From Planctomycetota bacterium (GTDB lineage: Bacteria; Planctomycetota; GCA-002687715; DRQF01): a stretch of 64,000 bases of DNA. Each line of letters starts with the position of its first letter. Positions within the stretch are counted from its first letter, which is position 1. This document shows, in pieces, positions 56,474 through 64,000 of the stretch. The DNA is taken from the NCBI GenBank assembly GCA_020639295.1, contig JACKGY010000008.1:62001-126000 (forward strand), given 5' to 3'. The notes below the pieces were generated by a model. That model had not been told where the DNA came from. It saw nothing but the letters and a program-made list of their open reading frames with translations, and ran no database searches. A program made the position numbers and the translations under genes.

Positions 56474-57910
56474 TCAGTCGAGTGGCTTCTCGATTTCCTC
56501 GTCCTTGTAGAGGAACACCACTCGACTTAGGTCGATCCGGCCGACGATCACTCCATCGGCCAGAACCTCGCCTCGACTGTAGGCACGATCGTTAATTATG
56601 ACGACCGCGCGCTCCGGGCGATCCGGCTCGAAGACGTAGCCCTTGAGCTCGAGCTGGATCGAGGCGAACTCGACCCGGGCCTGGGCCCGGCCGGCCAGGT
56701 ACTCGATCTCCCGGAAGATCTTGGCGACCTCCTCGCCGTTCGCGGCGGTCTTGGCGGCCATGATGGCCCGGGCCGAACCGACGACCTCCTCGTAGCGACC
56801 GGCGGTGAAGGCGGCGTTCATGTGCTCCAGCTCGACCTTCAGCTCGCGCTGGGCGAGACCGCGCTCGTCGACCTTCTTGCGCTCGCCGTAAAGCACGCCG
56901 AAGGGCTGCGCGAGATCCCGTTGGAAGGACTCCGCCAGGGCCTTGTCGCGGAAGGTCGCGTTCTTGTGGGCGCTCTCGATCTCGACCGCGAGCTTGGCCA
57001 TCTGATCGGAGAGCTGGCGCCCGAATTCGACCTTCTTGACGAAGCTGGTGATCAGCCCCTCCTCGTCGAGGGCCTTGCGGATGGCGGCGAAACGATCCAG
57101 CAGGCCGTCGAGGGTCTTCTTCTGCTCCTCCACGTTCTGGGCCGCGATCCTCTGGTTCTCGGCGCTGACCTCGGCCTTGAGGCGGGGATCCGCGAAGGGG
57201 TCCCGACGCTCGGGCTGGGGCAGGTAGTCGTAGGTCTCGAGCTCGAGGGAGTCGGCGATCGGCTCGGTCTCGAGGAGGGCGAGACTCCGCTTGTCGGCGT
57301 TCATGATGTCGACCTGCTGGGCACCCTTGCCGGGATTGTAGACGTAGGTCTCCAGGGTCATCTCGATCGAGTGGCGCTGCGGGCCTTCGACTTCGCCCTG
57401 CGCCGCGCTCTGCTGGTTCTTGATCGCGAAGGACTTCACCTTGATGAAGCGATCGTGGGTCTCGAACCGGTGCATGAAGTCGAGGAACTCGCTCAGCGTG
57501 CCGTCGAGGAGCAGCTTGTAGGCGGCTTCCTCGAAGGCCGACGCGGCCTTCTTGCGACCGCGGCTGCGAGCCGCGCTGTCGTCCAGCTTGGTGATCTCCA
57601 CGCCGGAGGCGGCGGAGAACTCGCTGATCTTCTGGACGAAGTCGTTGATTTCCTTGTCGTCCGGCAGGACCTTCACGTACTCGCCGACGCGATAGCGCTC
57701 GCGAAGGACGCGGTCCTCGATGTTGCGGATCTGGGCGATCCGGCGATCGGCGGCCTGGTTCTGCATCGCCGCGGCCTGGGTGGCGAGTTCCTCCTCGCCG
57801 ATGGACTTGATGTCCATGTAGACGACGCCGGCGCTGGCCAGGACGAAGGCGGCGGACACGCCGATGACGATCCAGGCCTTCTTCTTCACTTTACGAATGG
57901 AGTTCAACAC
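56474..57910 (-). CDS. PilO-PilP-like fused alignment protein
   Basis: The protein has 478 residues, twice PilO. Residues 1-190 look like PilO: a basic N-terminus, one membrane helix (AWIVIGVSAAFVLASAGVVY), a coiled coil and a ferredoxin-like domain (DGTLSEFLDFMHRFETHDRF). Near 232 comes ERRDPFADPR, the hallmark of PilP. A long coiled coil (about 245-400) follows, then a C-terminal HR-type beta domain (LKGYVFEPDRPE, YSRGEVLADGVIVGRI, VVFLYKDEE), as in PilP/GspC. PilP is normally a separate lipoprotein that binds the secretin; here no separate pilP exists between pilO and pilQ. The fusion is inferred from order and motifs. Confidence 0.82.
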   Translation of the reverse strand: MLNSIRKVKKKAWIVIGVSAAFVLASAGVVYMDIKSIGEEELATQAAAMQNQAADRRIAQIRNIEDRVLRERYRVGEYVKVLPDDKEINDFVQKISEFSAASGVEITKLDDSAARSRGRKKAASAFEEAAYKLLLDGTLSEFLDFMHRFETHDRFIKVKSFAIKNQQSAAQGEVEGPQRHSIEMTLETYVYNPGKGAQQVDIMNADKRSLALLETEPIADSLELETYDYLPQPERRDPFADPRLKAEVSAENQRIAAQNVEEQKKTLDGLLDRFAAIRKALDEEGLITSFVKKVEFGRQLSDQMAKLAVEIESAHKNATFRDKALAESFQRDLAQPFGVLYGERKKVDERGLAQRELKVELEHMNAAFTAGRYEEVVGSARAIMAAKTAANGEEVAKIFREIEYLAGRAQARVEFASIQLELKGYVFEPDRPERAVVIINDRAYSRGEVLADGVIVGRIDLSRVVFLYKDEEIEKPLD

Positions 57911-57931
57911 GACATTCCTCCTCGGCGGCGG

Positions 57932-58672
57932 TCACTTCTTGCGGGTGGCGCCACCCTGCGGCTTGGCGTCCTTCTCGGCGACCATCTTCATCGCGGCGGC
58001 GCGCAGCTTGCGCGACTCGACCGGATCGGTCATCTGCAGGTCGAGGTCCATGGTCCAGCCCTTCTTGGGCTCGAGCTCGGGGAACTCCTCGATGTTGCCG
58101 ACCGGGTCCGAGATCTCGGTGAAACCGAAGCGGAACCAGTCGCTGTTCTTCAGGGCCGCGTGGTAGTAGTTCAGCCGGACCAGCGGGTCGGAATCGGCCA
58201 GCGCGAGGCCCTTCAGGCTCATCTCGCCACCGACCGCCGGCGCCCCCTTGACCTTGGTCTTGCCGGCGTTGGCCGACGGCGGCGAGTACTTCAGCTCCTT
58301 GATCCAGACCAGGTAACCCTGGTCCGCGGTCTCGTCGCCGGCGACGGTGATGTCCGCGAGCTGATCCAGCTTCTCGGTCATCACGATCCGCCCGGCGGCG
58401 ATGTCCTTGATCGTGTCGGCGCGCTTCTTGTACTCCTTCTCCTCGGAGAGGAGGGACTCCTCGTAGCGCAGGCGCGGCTGTTTCTGGGCCAGCTCCTGGT
58501 CGAGGCCCTGGCGACGATTCTGGACCTCGCCGAGCCAGACGAAGTGCGTGTAGGCCGCGACGCTGGCAGCCGAGAGCACGCAGATGAGACCGCCGAGGAT
58601 CGGGAGAAGCAGCGCGATCGGCGTCTTCTCCTTCTTGCGGTATTCCTTGGGCAGCAGGTTGATCGTGATCAT
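57932..58672 (-). CDS. pilN: Type IV pilus alignment protein PilN
   Basis: The protein has 246 residues. It starts MITINLLPKEYRKKEK, the conserved PilN sequence that binds the PilM groove, followed by one membrane helix (ALLLPILGGLICVLSAASVAA), a coiled coil and a periplasmic ferredoxin-like domain. It links cytoplasmic PilM to periplasmic PilO. The gap to pilM is 3 bp. Confidence 0.93.
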   Translation of the reverse strand: MITINLLPKEYRKKEKTPIALLLPILGGLICVLSAASVAAYTHFVWLGEVQNRRQGLDQELAQKQPRLRYEESLLSEEKEYKKRADTIKDIAAGRIVMTEKLDQLADITVAGDETADQGYLVWIKELKYSPPSANAGKTKVKGAPAVGGEMSLKGLALADSDPLVRLNYYHAALKNSDWFRFGFTEISDPVGNIEEFPELEPKKGWTMDLDLQMTDPVESRKLRAAAMKMVAEKDAKPQGGATRKK

Positions 58673-58675
58673 GGT

Positions 58676-59695
58676 TCAGCTCTTCCGGATGCGCGCCGCG
58701 AGACCCACCGCGATGGCCATCTGGGGGCCGCCGCCGATGAGCATGTCCTGGTCGATGTCGTCGCTGACGGGGAGTCCGTCGAAGGGATTGAAGATCGAGA
58801 CCGGCCGCTCCAGGATCCGCTCGAAGGACTCCTGGAAGAAGGGCAGGCGCGAGCCGCCACCGCTCAGGAGCACCCGGTCGGGCGAGCGGCCGTGCTGGTT
58901 CTCGAAGTAGTCGAAGCTCAGCTGGAGCTCGTTGCCGAGGTCGTCGATGGTCGGGAAGACGGCGTCGCGCAGCTCCTCCTCGGAGTCGCCGGGAACGCGC
59001 TTCAGGCTCTCCGCGTCCGACTCCTCCATGCCGAGGCGACGGGCGATGGCCGAGGTGAAGTCACGACCGCCGAAGTAGATCTCCCGGGTGAACAGCGACA
59101 CCCCGTCCTGCATGATGTTCACGCAGGTCTTCGTGGCGCCGACGTCGACGAAGGCCATCACCGCCCCGTCGGCCGCCTGGTCCTCCGAGTACTCGCGGAC
59201 GAGGTCGTAGGCGTTGCCGAGAGCGATGGCGTCGACGTCGACGATCTCCGGAGTGAAGCCCGCCTTCTGCGCCACGTTCATGTGGGAGTCGAGGGCGCTG
59301 GTCTTCACCGCGACGAGGATCACGTTGTCGTTGCCACCGCTCTTGCCGATGCGCTGGCAGTCGATCGTGCTCTCGTCGAGCCCGAAGGGGATGTACTTCT
59401 CCGCCTCGAAGAGGATCGCGTTGCGCAGCTCCTCGTCGCTCATGGGCACCATGCTGAGATAGCGGATGATGACCATCTTGCCGGAGACGGCGGTCACGAC
59501 CCGCTTGGTCTTGAAGCCGCCCTGCTTGAGAAGGTCGGCGACGGCGCGGATCTGGTCCTCGGGGGTCTGCCCCCGGGCCTCGACCTGGCCGATGCCGGTC
59601 ACCTGAACACCCTTGCCGACCCGCGACAGCTCGACCGCCTTGATGGTCGAGCTTCCGATGTCGAGGCCGACGAAGCTCTTGCCTGCACTGAACAT
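58676..59695 (-). CDS. pilM: Type IV pilus assembly ATPase-like PilM
   Basis: The protein has 339 residues, an actin-like fold of the FtsA/PilM family: phosphate-1 loop GLDIGSSTIKAVEL at the N-terminus, AFVDVGATKTCVNI near residue 183 and LLSGGGSRLPFF near 280. It sits under the inner membrane and binds the PilN N-terminus. First gene of the pilM-N-O/P-Q operon. Confidence 0.95.
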   Translation of the reverse strand: MFSAGKSFVGLDIGSSTIKAVELSRVGKGVQVTGIGQVEARGQTPEDQIRAVADLLKQGGFKTKRVVTAVSGKMVIIRYLSMVPMSDEELRNAILFEAEKYIPFGLDESTIDCQRIGKSGGNDNVILVAVKTSALDSHMNVAQKAGFTPEIVDVDAIALGNAYDLVREYSEDQAADGAVMAFVDVGATKTCVNIMQDGVSLFTREIYFGGRDFTSAIARRLGMEESDAESLKRVPGDSEEELRDAVFPTIDDLGNELQLSFDYFENQHGRSPDRVLLSGGGSRLPFFQESFERILERPVSIFNPFDGLPVSDDIDQDMLIGGGPQMAIAVGLAARIRKS

Positions 59696-59743
59696 GGCTG
59701 CTCCAGCCCTTCCCTTCCGACCGGGATATCTTGATGGAACGAC

Positions 59744-59755
59744 GCGATATATCGC
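59744..59755. promoter_or_regulatory. 12-bp palindrome upstream of pilM
   Basis: GCGATATATCGC is a perfect palindrome 48 bp upstream of the pilM start, in the 229-bp spacer before ptsI. It could be an operator; a second AT-rich palindrome, GATATC, lies 20 bp nearer the gene. Position is the only support. Confidence 0.35.
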
Positions 59756-59924
59756 TGATCGGACCGGGCTGGGCGGGGCCTTTAACGCAAGGCAAAAAGC
59801 ATGCTTCGATGAATATGCACCGGCATGCGCCTGCGCGCAGGGAGCTGGCTCGCGAGCGTGACTTGCGGGACGCGAAGAGACCGGGACCGATCGAAGGGGC
59901 GCCCCGGCGGCGCGAAAAATGTCC

Positions 59925-61631
59925 TCAGAGCTTGAGGAGGCGCCTGACCTCGGCGGCGTCCGCCGCCGCCATGGCCTTGTCCGCCAGGCGGGCGCAGGCC
60001 CGGGTATCGGCGGCCCTTACCGCCTTCTTCACCGCCGGCAGCATCGGCGGCGCCATGCTCAGGTTCCGCAGGCCGAGGCCGATGAGGAGCGGGACGTAGG
60101 CCGGATCGCCGGCCATTTCGCCGCAGATCGAGACGTACTTCCCCCGCTTCTCGGCGACCAGGACGATGTGGCGCAGAAGGCGCAGGATGGCCGGGTGGCA
60201 GGGTGCATAGAGATGCGCGACCCGCTGGTTGAGGCGGTCCACGCCCAGGGTGTACTGGGTCAGGTCGTTGGTGCCGATGCTGAAGAAGTCGGCCTCGTCC
60301 GCCAGGCTCTCGATCGACAGGGCGGCGCTGGGCAGCTCGATCATGGAGCCGACCTTCAGATCCTCGTCGAAACTCACACCGCGCTGGCGGAGCTCCTTCT
60401 TGGCCTTCTCCAGGATCGCCTTGGCGCGGCGGAACTCGCCCAGGTCCATGATCATCGGGAACATCAAGCGCAGCTTGCCGTGCACGCCGGCGCGCAGGAG
60501 GGCGCGGAGCTGGACCCGGAAGAACTCCTCCCGGGCGAAGGAGATCCGGATGGCCCGCTCGCCCATGAAGGGATTGGGCTCCCGGTGCGTGCCGAGGCTG
60601 CGGTCGAACTTGTCGGCGCCCACGTCCATCGAGCGGATGGTGACCATGTTGCCCTGCATGCCGATCAGGGCTTCCTTGTAGACCTCGTACTGCTCGTCCT
60701 CGCTCAGCGGCTCGCTGCGCCCGAGGAAGAGGAACTCGGTGCGGAACAGGCCGACGCCGCGGCCGCCGTATTCGCGGACGCGGGGCACGTCCTCCTTGAC
60801 CTCGATGTTGCAGTAGAGCCGGATCTCCTGGTCGTCGCGGGTGACCGAGGGCAGGTTCTTCTGCTGGGCGTCCATCGCGGTCCGACGCCGGCTGCGTCGC
60901 CGCTTCTGGCGGTATTCGCGCAGCAGCTCGGCATCGGGGTCGATGATGACCGTGCCCTCGTCGCCGTCGACCACCACGGTGGAACCGATGGTGGCCAGGT
61001 GGGCGACGCGGGCGGCGCCGACCACGGCCGGAATTCCCAGGGCGCGGGCCAGGATCGCGGTATGGGAGGCCCAGGAGCCGCGCTCGATCGCGAAGGCCAG
61101 GACCTTGTTGCGGTCGAGATTGATCGCCTGGGTCGGGGTCAGGTCGTCGGCGACGACGATGAGCTGGCGATCGAGTTCCTTCACCTTCTCCAGCTTGCCG
61201 CCGAGCAGGTGGTTGAGCAGTCGGTGCTCGATGTCGATCAGGTCGGCGACCTTGCTCGAGAAGGTCGGGTTGTCGATCTTGTGCAGCTGCTCCGCCAGGC
61301 TGGCGATGGTCGAGCTGACCGCGTAGGGCGCGGTGAACTGCCCCTTCTCGATGGCCGCCTCGATGCCGGCGACCAGGGTGTCGTCCTTCAGGAAGTCGAG
61401 CGAGGTCGAGATGATCCGGCGGACGTCGACCGGGCCGCCGGCCTGCTCCTCGAGCAGGGTGACGATGTCCTTCTCGGTGGCGGCGAGCGCGCGCCGGAAG
61501 CGGCGCATCTCTCCTTCGACCTTCTTGACCGGAACCCGCTGTTCCCGGACCTTCACCTCCTCGGCGCTGAGGATCATCACCTTGCCGATGGCGATTCCAG
61601 GGGAGACCTTTTGGCCCTTGATGGTGTGCAT
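59925..61631 (-). CDS. ptsI: Phosphoenolpyruvate-protein phosphotransferase (enzyme I)
   Basis: The protein has 568 residues, standard enzyme I length. The N-terminal domain holds the phosphorylated His in GSWASHTAILAR (usual GGxTSHxAI). The PEP-binding TIM barrel has FLFLGRSEPLSEDEQ, RSMDVGADK, MFPMI and the active Cys region GEMAGDP. It transfers phosphate from PEP to HPr. It starts 12 bp after ptsH. No sugar-specific EIIA/B/C gene is in the window, so transport use is not shown here. Confidence 0.95.
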   Translation of the reverse strand: MHTIKGQKVSPGIAIGKVMILSAEEVKVREQRVPVKKVEGEMRRFRRALAATEKDIVTLLEEQAGGPVDVRRIISTSLDFLKDDTLVAGIEAAIEKGQFTAPYAVSSTIASLAEQLHKIDNPTFSSKVADLIDIEHRLLNHLLGGKLEKVKELDRQLIVVADDLTPTQAINLDRNKVLAFAIERGSWASHTAILARALGIPAVVGAARVAHLATIGSTVVVDGDEGTVIIDPDAELLREYRQKRRRSRRRTAMDAQQKNLPSVTRDDQEIRLYCNIEVKEDVPRVREYGGRGVGLFRTEFLFLGRSEPLSEDEQYEVYKEALIGMQGNMVTIRSMDVGADKFDRSLGTHREPNPFMGERAIRISFAREEFFRVQLRALLRAGVHGKLRLMFPMIMDLGEFRRAKAILEKAKKELRQRGVSFDEDLKVGSMIELPSAALSIESLADEADFFSIGTNDLTQYTLGVDRLNQRVAHLYAPCHPAILRLLRHIVLVAEKRGKYVSICGEMAGDPAYVPLLIGLGLRNLSMAPPMLPAVKKAVRAADTRACARLADKAMAAADAAEVRRLLKL

Positions 61632-61643
61632 ACCGGCCTCTCG

Positions 61644-61925
61644 TCAGCTCTCGTCGAAACCGCGGGCGACCAGTTCACGCAGACGCTCGACCGCGGCGCG
61701 GGCGTCGGCTCCCTCGGCCTCGATGACCAGCTCGGTGCCCTTCGGCGCGGCGAGCATCATCACTTCCATCAGGCGTTTCGCATCGGCCTCGACGCCGTTG
61801 TCCTCGTTGCGTAGCCAGATCGCGGCCGCGAAGTCACCGGCGGCCTTGACGATGAGCGCGCTGGGACGGGCATGAAGCCCCTGCTCGTTGCAGATCCGGA
61901 CCCGCTCCGTGGCCTTCTCGCTCAC
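61644..61925 (-). CDS. ptsH: HPr phosphocarrier protein
   Basis: The protein has 93 residues. The catalytic His18 is in NEQGLHARPS. The regulatory Ser of Firmicute HPr (KSIMGVM) is Arg51 here, in DAKRLMEVMML, so HPr-kinase control at this site is not possible. The GTG start at 61925 overlaps the glmR stop (GTGA), so the genes are translationally coupled. HPr receives phosphate from PtsI, encoded directly downstream. Confidence 0.93.
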   Translation of the reverse strand: MSEKATERVRICNEQGLHARPSALIVKAAGDFAAAIWLRNEDNGVEADAKRLMEVMMLAAPKGTELVIEAEGADARAAVERLRELVARGFDES

Positions 61926-62902
61926 GCTCCCCTCCCCTTGCGGCGCAGGATGTCCAGGCAATCCAGCACCGCCGTGGCCAGACGCGTGGGACTGTGGCGG
62001 ACCTTCTCGCCCGGCTCCAGCAGGTCGGCGCGATGCAGGGGCAGGCCGTCGATCTGGTCCTCGTCGAGCACCACGATCGGGACGCTGCCGCTCTCCGCAT
62101 AACGCCGGCGCTGGCCCTCGTCGATCTGATCCGAAGGCGCGAGGATCATGTCCAGGTCGAGGCCACAGGAGAGATCGCGCAGGATCCGGATCTGGTCGCT
62201 CAGGGTGAAGCCCTCGGTCTGACCGGGTTCGGTCATCAGGTTGGCGACGCAGAGCACCGGTGCCCGGGACGCGTTCACCGCCGCCACCATGCCGGGTACG
62301 AGGAGGTTGGGCAGGACCTCGGTGTGGATCTTGCCCGGCCCGACGCAGATGAGATCGGCCTGTTCCAGGGCCTCGCGGATCTCGGCCCCCACCGGCGCCG
62401 GTCGCGGCACCAGCCGCACCGCCGAGATCGGCTTCTTCGACATGGCGATCACCACCTGCCCGGTGCTCTTGGAACCGTCGGGATGCTCCGCCACCAGGGT
62501 GATCTTGGCGTCGGTGGCCGGGATCACCCGGCCGCGCACCTCGAGCAGGCGGCGGGCCTGTTCGAGCGCCAGGCGGAAGTCACCGCTGATCCGGGTGAGG
62601 GCGGCGATGAACAGGTTCCCGAAGCTGTGGTCCTTGAGGTAGGAGTCCTCGAAGCGGTACTCGAAGAGATCCTTCAGCAGCGGTTCGCCCTCGGACATGG
62701 CCACGAGGCAGTCGCGGATCGCGCCGGGGGGCGGGATGCTGAAGTCCTTGCGCAGCCGCCCGGAGCTGCCCCCGTCGTCGGCGACGGTGATCACGGCGCA
62801 GAGGTCCACGGACCGCGACTTGAGACCCGACAGGAGGGTCTTCATCCCGGCGCCGCCGCCGATGGCGACGATGTTCAACATCGGAGTGTCCTGGTCGCTC
62901 AT
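61922..62902 (-). CDS. glmR: GlmR/YvcK family protein
   Basis: The protein has 326 residues, CofD-like fold. It has VAIGGGAGMKTLLSGL at the N-terminus, VADDGGSSGRLR near residue 42, GDFRLALEQ, GPGKIHTEVLPNLLVPG (usual GPGSLYTS) near 190 and NLMTEPGQTEGF near 225. In Firmicutes GlmR binds UDP-GlcNAc and stimulates GlmS to supply cell-wall precursors. A TACAAT box lies 10 nt before the ATG and no Shine-Dalgarno is seen. It overlaps ptsH by 4 bp. Confidence 0.92.
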   Translation of the reverse strand: MSDQDTPMLNIVAIGGGAGMKTLLSGLKSRSVDLCAVITVADDGGSSGRLRKDFSIPPPGAIRDCLVAMSEGEPLLKDLFEYRFEDSYLKDHSFGNLFIAALTRISGDFRLALEQARRLLEVRGRVIPATDAKITLVAEHPDGSKSTGQVVIAMSKKPISAVRLVPRPAPVGAEIREALEQADLICVGPGKIHTEVLPNLLVPGMVAAVNASRAPVLCVANLMTEPGQTEGFTLSDQIRILRDLSCGLDLDMILAPSDQIDEGQRRRYAESGSVPIVVLDEDQIDGLPLHRADLLEPGEKVRHSPTRLATAVLDCLDILRRKGRGA

Positions 62903-62912
62903 GCGCGCCCGG

Positions 62913-62918
62913 ATTGTA
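62913..62918 (-). promoter_or_regulatory. -10 box (TACAAT) of glmR
   Basis: On the minus strand TACAAT ends 10 nt before the glmR ATG, downstream of the hpf hairpin. glmR-ptsH-ptsI can thus be transcribed apart from hpf. The -35 match is poor. Confidence 0.45.
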
Positions 62919-62974
62919 TGCGGAGAGCCCGACCCTGCACAGGGAGGCTGGACACCCGCCGGGCCTGGACAGCA

Positions 62975-63007
62975 AGAGAGCCGTCCCCGGGCTGGGGACG
63001 GCTCTCT
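62975..63007 (-). terminator. Hairpin after hpf
   Basis: A perfect 14-bp stem (62975-62988 with 62994-63007) has a 5-nt loop, 27 bp after the hpf stop and upstream of the glmR promoter box. There is no U-tract. Confidence 0.75.
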
Positions 63008-63034
63008 CGAGGTCGGTCCAGGTTCTGGTCTGGA

Positions 63035-63340
63035 TCAGGCCGCGTCCGCGCGGCGGCGGAGGATCCGGGCCTTCAGGCGCCGGAGTTGCTTCTCCAGCTT
63101 GGCCTGGGCCCGCAGGACGGCGCTCCGGGGCGAGTCCCCTTCGGCGCGCGCGCTGAACTGCTGTCCCTTCGTCCAGCCCACCGTCATCTCCACCGTCGCC
63201 TGGCCACCGGCGCTGACCACGACCACCTGGGCGTCGTGAAGGCGGTTCACGAACCGCTCGAGTCTCATGATCTTCGAGCGGATGAACTGCTCGAGGCTGG
63301 CGGAAAGCTGGCAGTGACGGGCGGTGATTCGGACGTCCAT
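63035..63340 (-). CDS. hpf: Ribosome hibernation-promoting factor (short HPF/RaiA family)
   Basis: The protein has 101 residues. It has a beta-alpha-beta-beta-beta-alpha fold with MDVRITARHC at the N-terminus, EQFIRSKIMRLERF, VEMTVGWTKGQQFSARAEGDS and a basic C-terminal helix (LRRLKARILRRR). It is the short form, without the ~60-residue dimerisation domain of long HPF. It binds the 30S decoding centre and silences idle ribosomes. The ATG at 63340 follows GGAG by 7 nt. Confidence 0.88.
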   Translation of the reverse strand: MDVRITARHCQLSASLEQFIRSKIMRLERFVNRLHDAQVVVVSAGGQATVEMTVGWTKGQQFSARAEGDSPRSAVLRAQAKLEKQLRRLKARILRRRADAA

Positions 63341-63386
63341 GATCGTCTCCATCTTGGTCGGCTCCTCGGCCGGACACGACTGGAAC

Positions 63387-64000
63387 TCAGCCGGTCCCAC
63401 CGACCTCATAGAGTACCCGCACAAGATGGAGCCCGCGTGCAGGAACCGTCGGGCCGGAGAATTTTCGTTCGCCGCCTTCGAGCAGCCTGGCGATGGTGGC
63501 CTCGTCGAGCTTGCCTTGACCGACGTAAACGAGGCTGCCGACGATGATTCGAACCATGTTGTAAAGGAAGCCGTCGGCCGAGAGTTCGACCTGTAGGAAG
63601 CGTCCGTCCTCGATCAGCTCGACCGCGTGCATGGTGCGGCGGCAGTCGCCGATGCGCTCCGCCTCGTGGCAGAAGGCCGAGAAGTCGTGCCGGCCGACGA
63701 AGAGCCGGGCGGCGCGACGCATGGCCTCGCGATCGAGCGGCCCCCGCAGGTGGTGGCTGCGTGCCCGCATCAGCGGTGCCTTGGCGCGTCCGGTGAGCAG
63801 GGTGTAACGGTAGGTCTTGCTCCGCGCCGAGAAACGGGCATGGAAGAAGAGGCCCACCTCCCGGGCCTCGAGCACGGCGACGTCCTCGGGCAGGACCGCG
63901 TCCAGAGCGCGTCCGAGATCGGCGGCGGGCATCCGGTGCATCAGCGTGAAGCTGGCGACCTGGCCAAGGGCATGGACCCCGGCATCGGTACGCCCGGAGC
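63387..64000 (-). CDS. truA: tRNA pseudouridine synthase A (partial, N-terminus beyond right edge)
   Basis: The visible 204 residues are the C-terminal three quarters. The frame enters from the right edge with SGRTDAGVHALGQVA, which holds the catalytic Asp of TruA. FHARFSARSKTYRY, HDFSAFCH and FLYNMVRIIVGSLV follow, and the end is intact. TruA converts uridines 38-40 of tRNA anticodon arms to pseudouridine. It lies 46 bp upstream of hpf on the same strand. Confidence 0.95.
   Translation of the reverse strand, partial: SGRTDAGVHALGQVASFTLMHRMPAADLGRALDAVLPEDVAVLEAREVGLFFHARFSARSKTYRYTLLTGRAKAPLMRARSHHLRGPLDREAMRRAARLFVGRHDFSAFCHEAERIGDCRRTMHAVELIEDGRFLQVELSADGFLYNMVRIIVGSLVYVGQGKLDEATIARLLEGGERKFSGPTVPARGLHLVRVLYEVGGTG

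Overview
The window is about 64 kb of high-GC bacterial chromosome, coding densely on both strands with mostly short spacers. I see no phage, insertion sequence, CRISPR array or rRNA. The cell is diderm: there is a secretin, an alginate-export-type barrel, an OmpA-family lipoprotein and several secreted beta-rich proteins. Two large Ser/Thr kinases end in formylglycine-generating-enzyme-like (SUMF1) domains, and there is an EF-G paralogue. Together these suggest a Planctomycetota-like organism. That placement is inference from gene content, not a phylogeny.

Left third (1-27 kb): a secreted SdrD-B-like protein that runs off the left edge, a duplicated zinc-ribbon protein, an SsnA-like amidohydrolase that has lost its metal ligands, a small membrane protein and a GH99-like secreted protein. 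These are followed by a hexapeptide-repeat lipoprotein, a porin, a 1721-residue receptor with two kinase domains, secreted proteins, a CaCA exchanger next to tRNA-Cys, ETF-quinone oxidoreductase, a HEAT-repeat membrane protein and TatD.

Middle (27-43 kb): a type IV pilus block on the minus strand (pilT, pilC, a TPR protein, a pilin), a GH78 rhamnosidase, the EF-G-like GTPase, an OmpA lipoprotein, prepilin peptidase, an Ig-like lipoprotein and PyrB with a C-terminal zinc ribbon.

Right third (43-64 kb): a divergent short MnmE-like GTPase overlapping coaX, a GspC-like PDZ protein, and a rplU-rpmA-obg-pilT run. Then come RNase E/G, a second kinase-SUMF1 receptor and the pilM-pilN-pilO/P-pilQ alignment operon. 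The window closes with truA-hpf-glmR-ptsH-ptsI, which couples ribosome hibernation, cell-wall precursor control and phosphotransfer.

The pilus genes sit in several clusters: motor and pilin at 27.5-31.7 kb, peptidase at 38-39 kb, second retraction ATPase at 47 kb, alignment complex and secretin at 54-60 kb. No PilB extension ATPase is present. Promoters follow the sigma-70 consensus. Several genes have a -10 box only 5-10 nt before the start codon and no Shine-Dalgarno, which suggests leaderless messages. Most gene ends carry perfect GC-rich hairpins with few trailing T residues.
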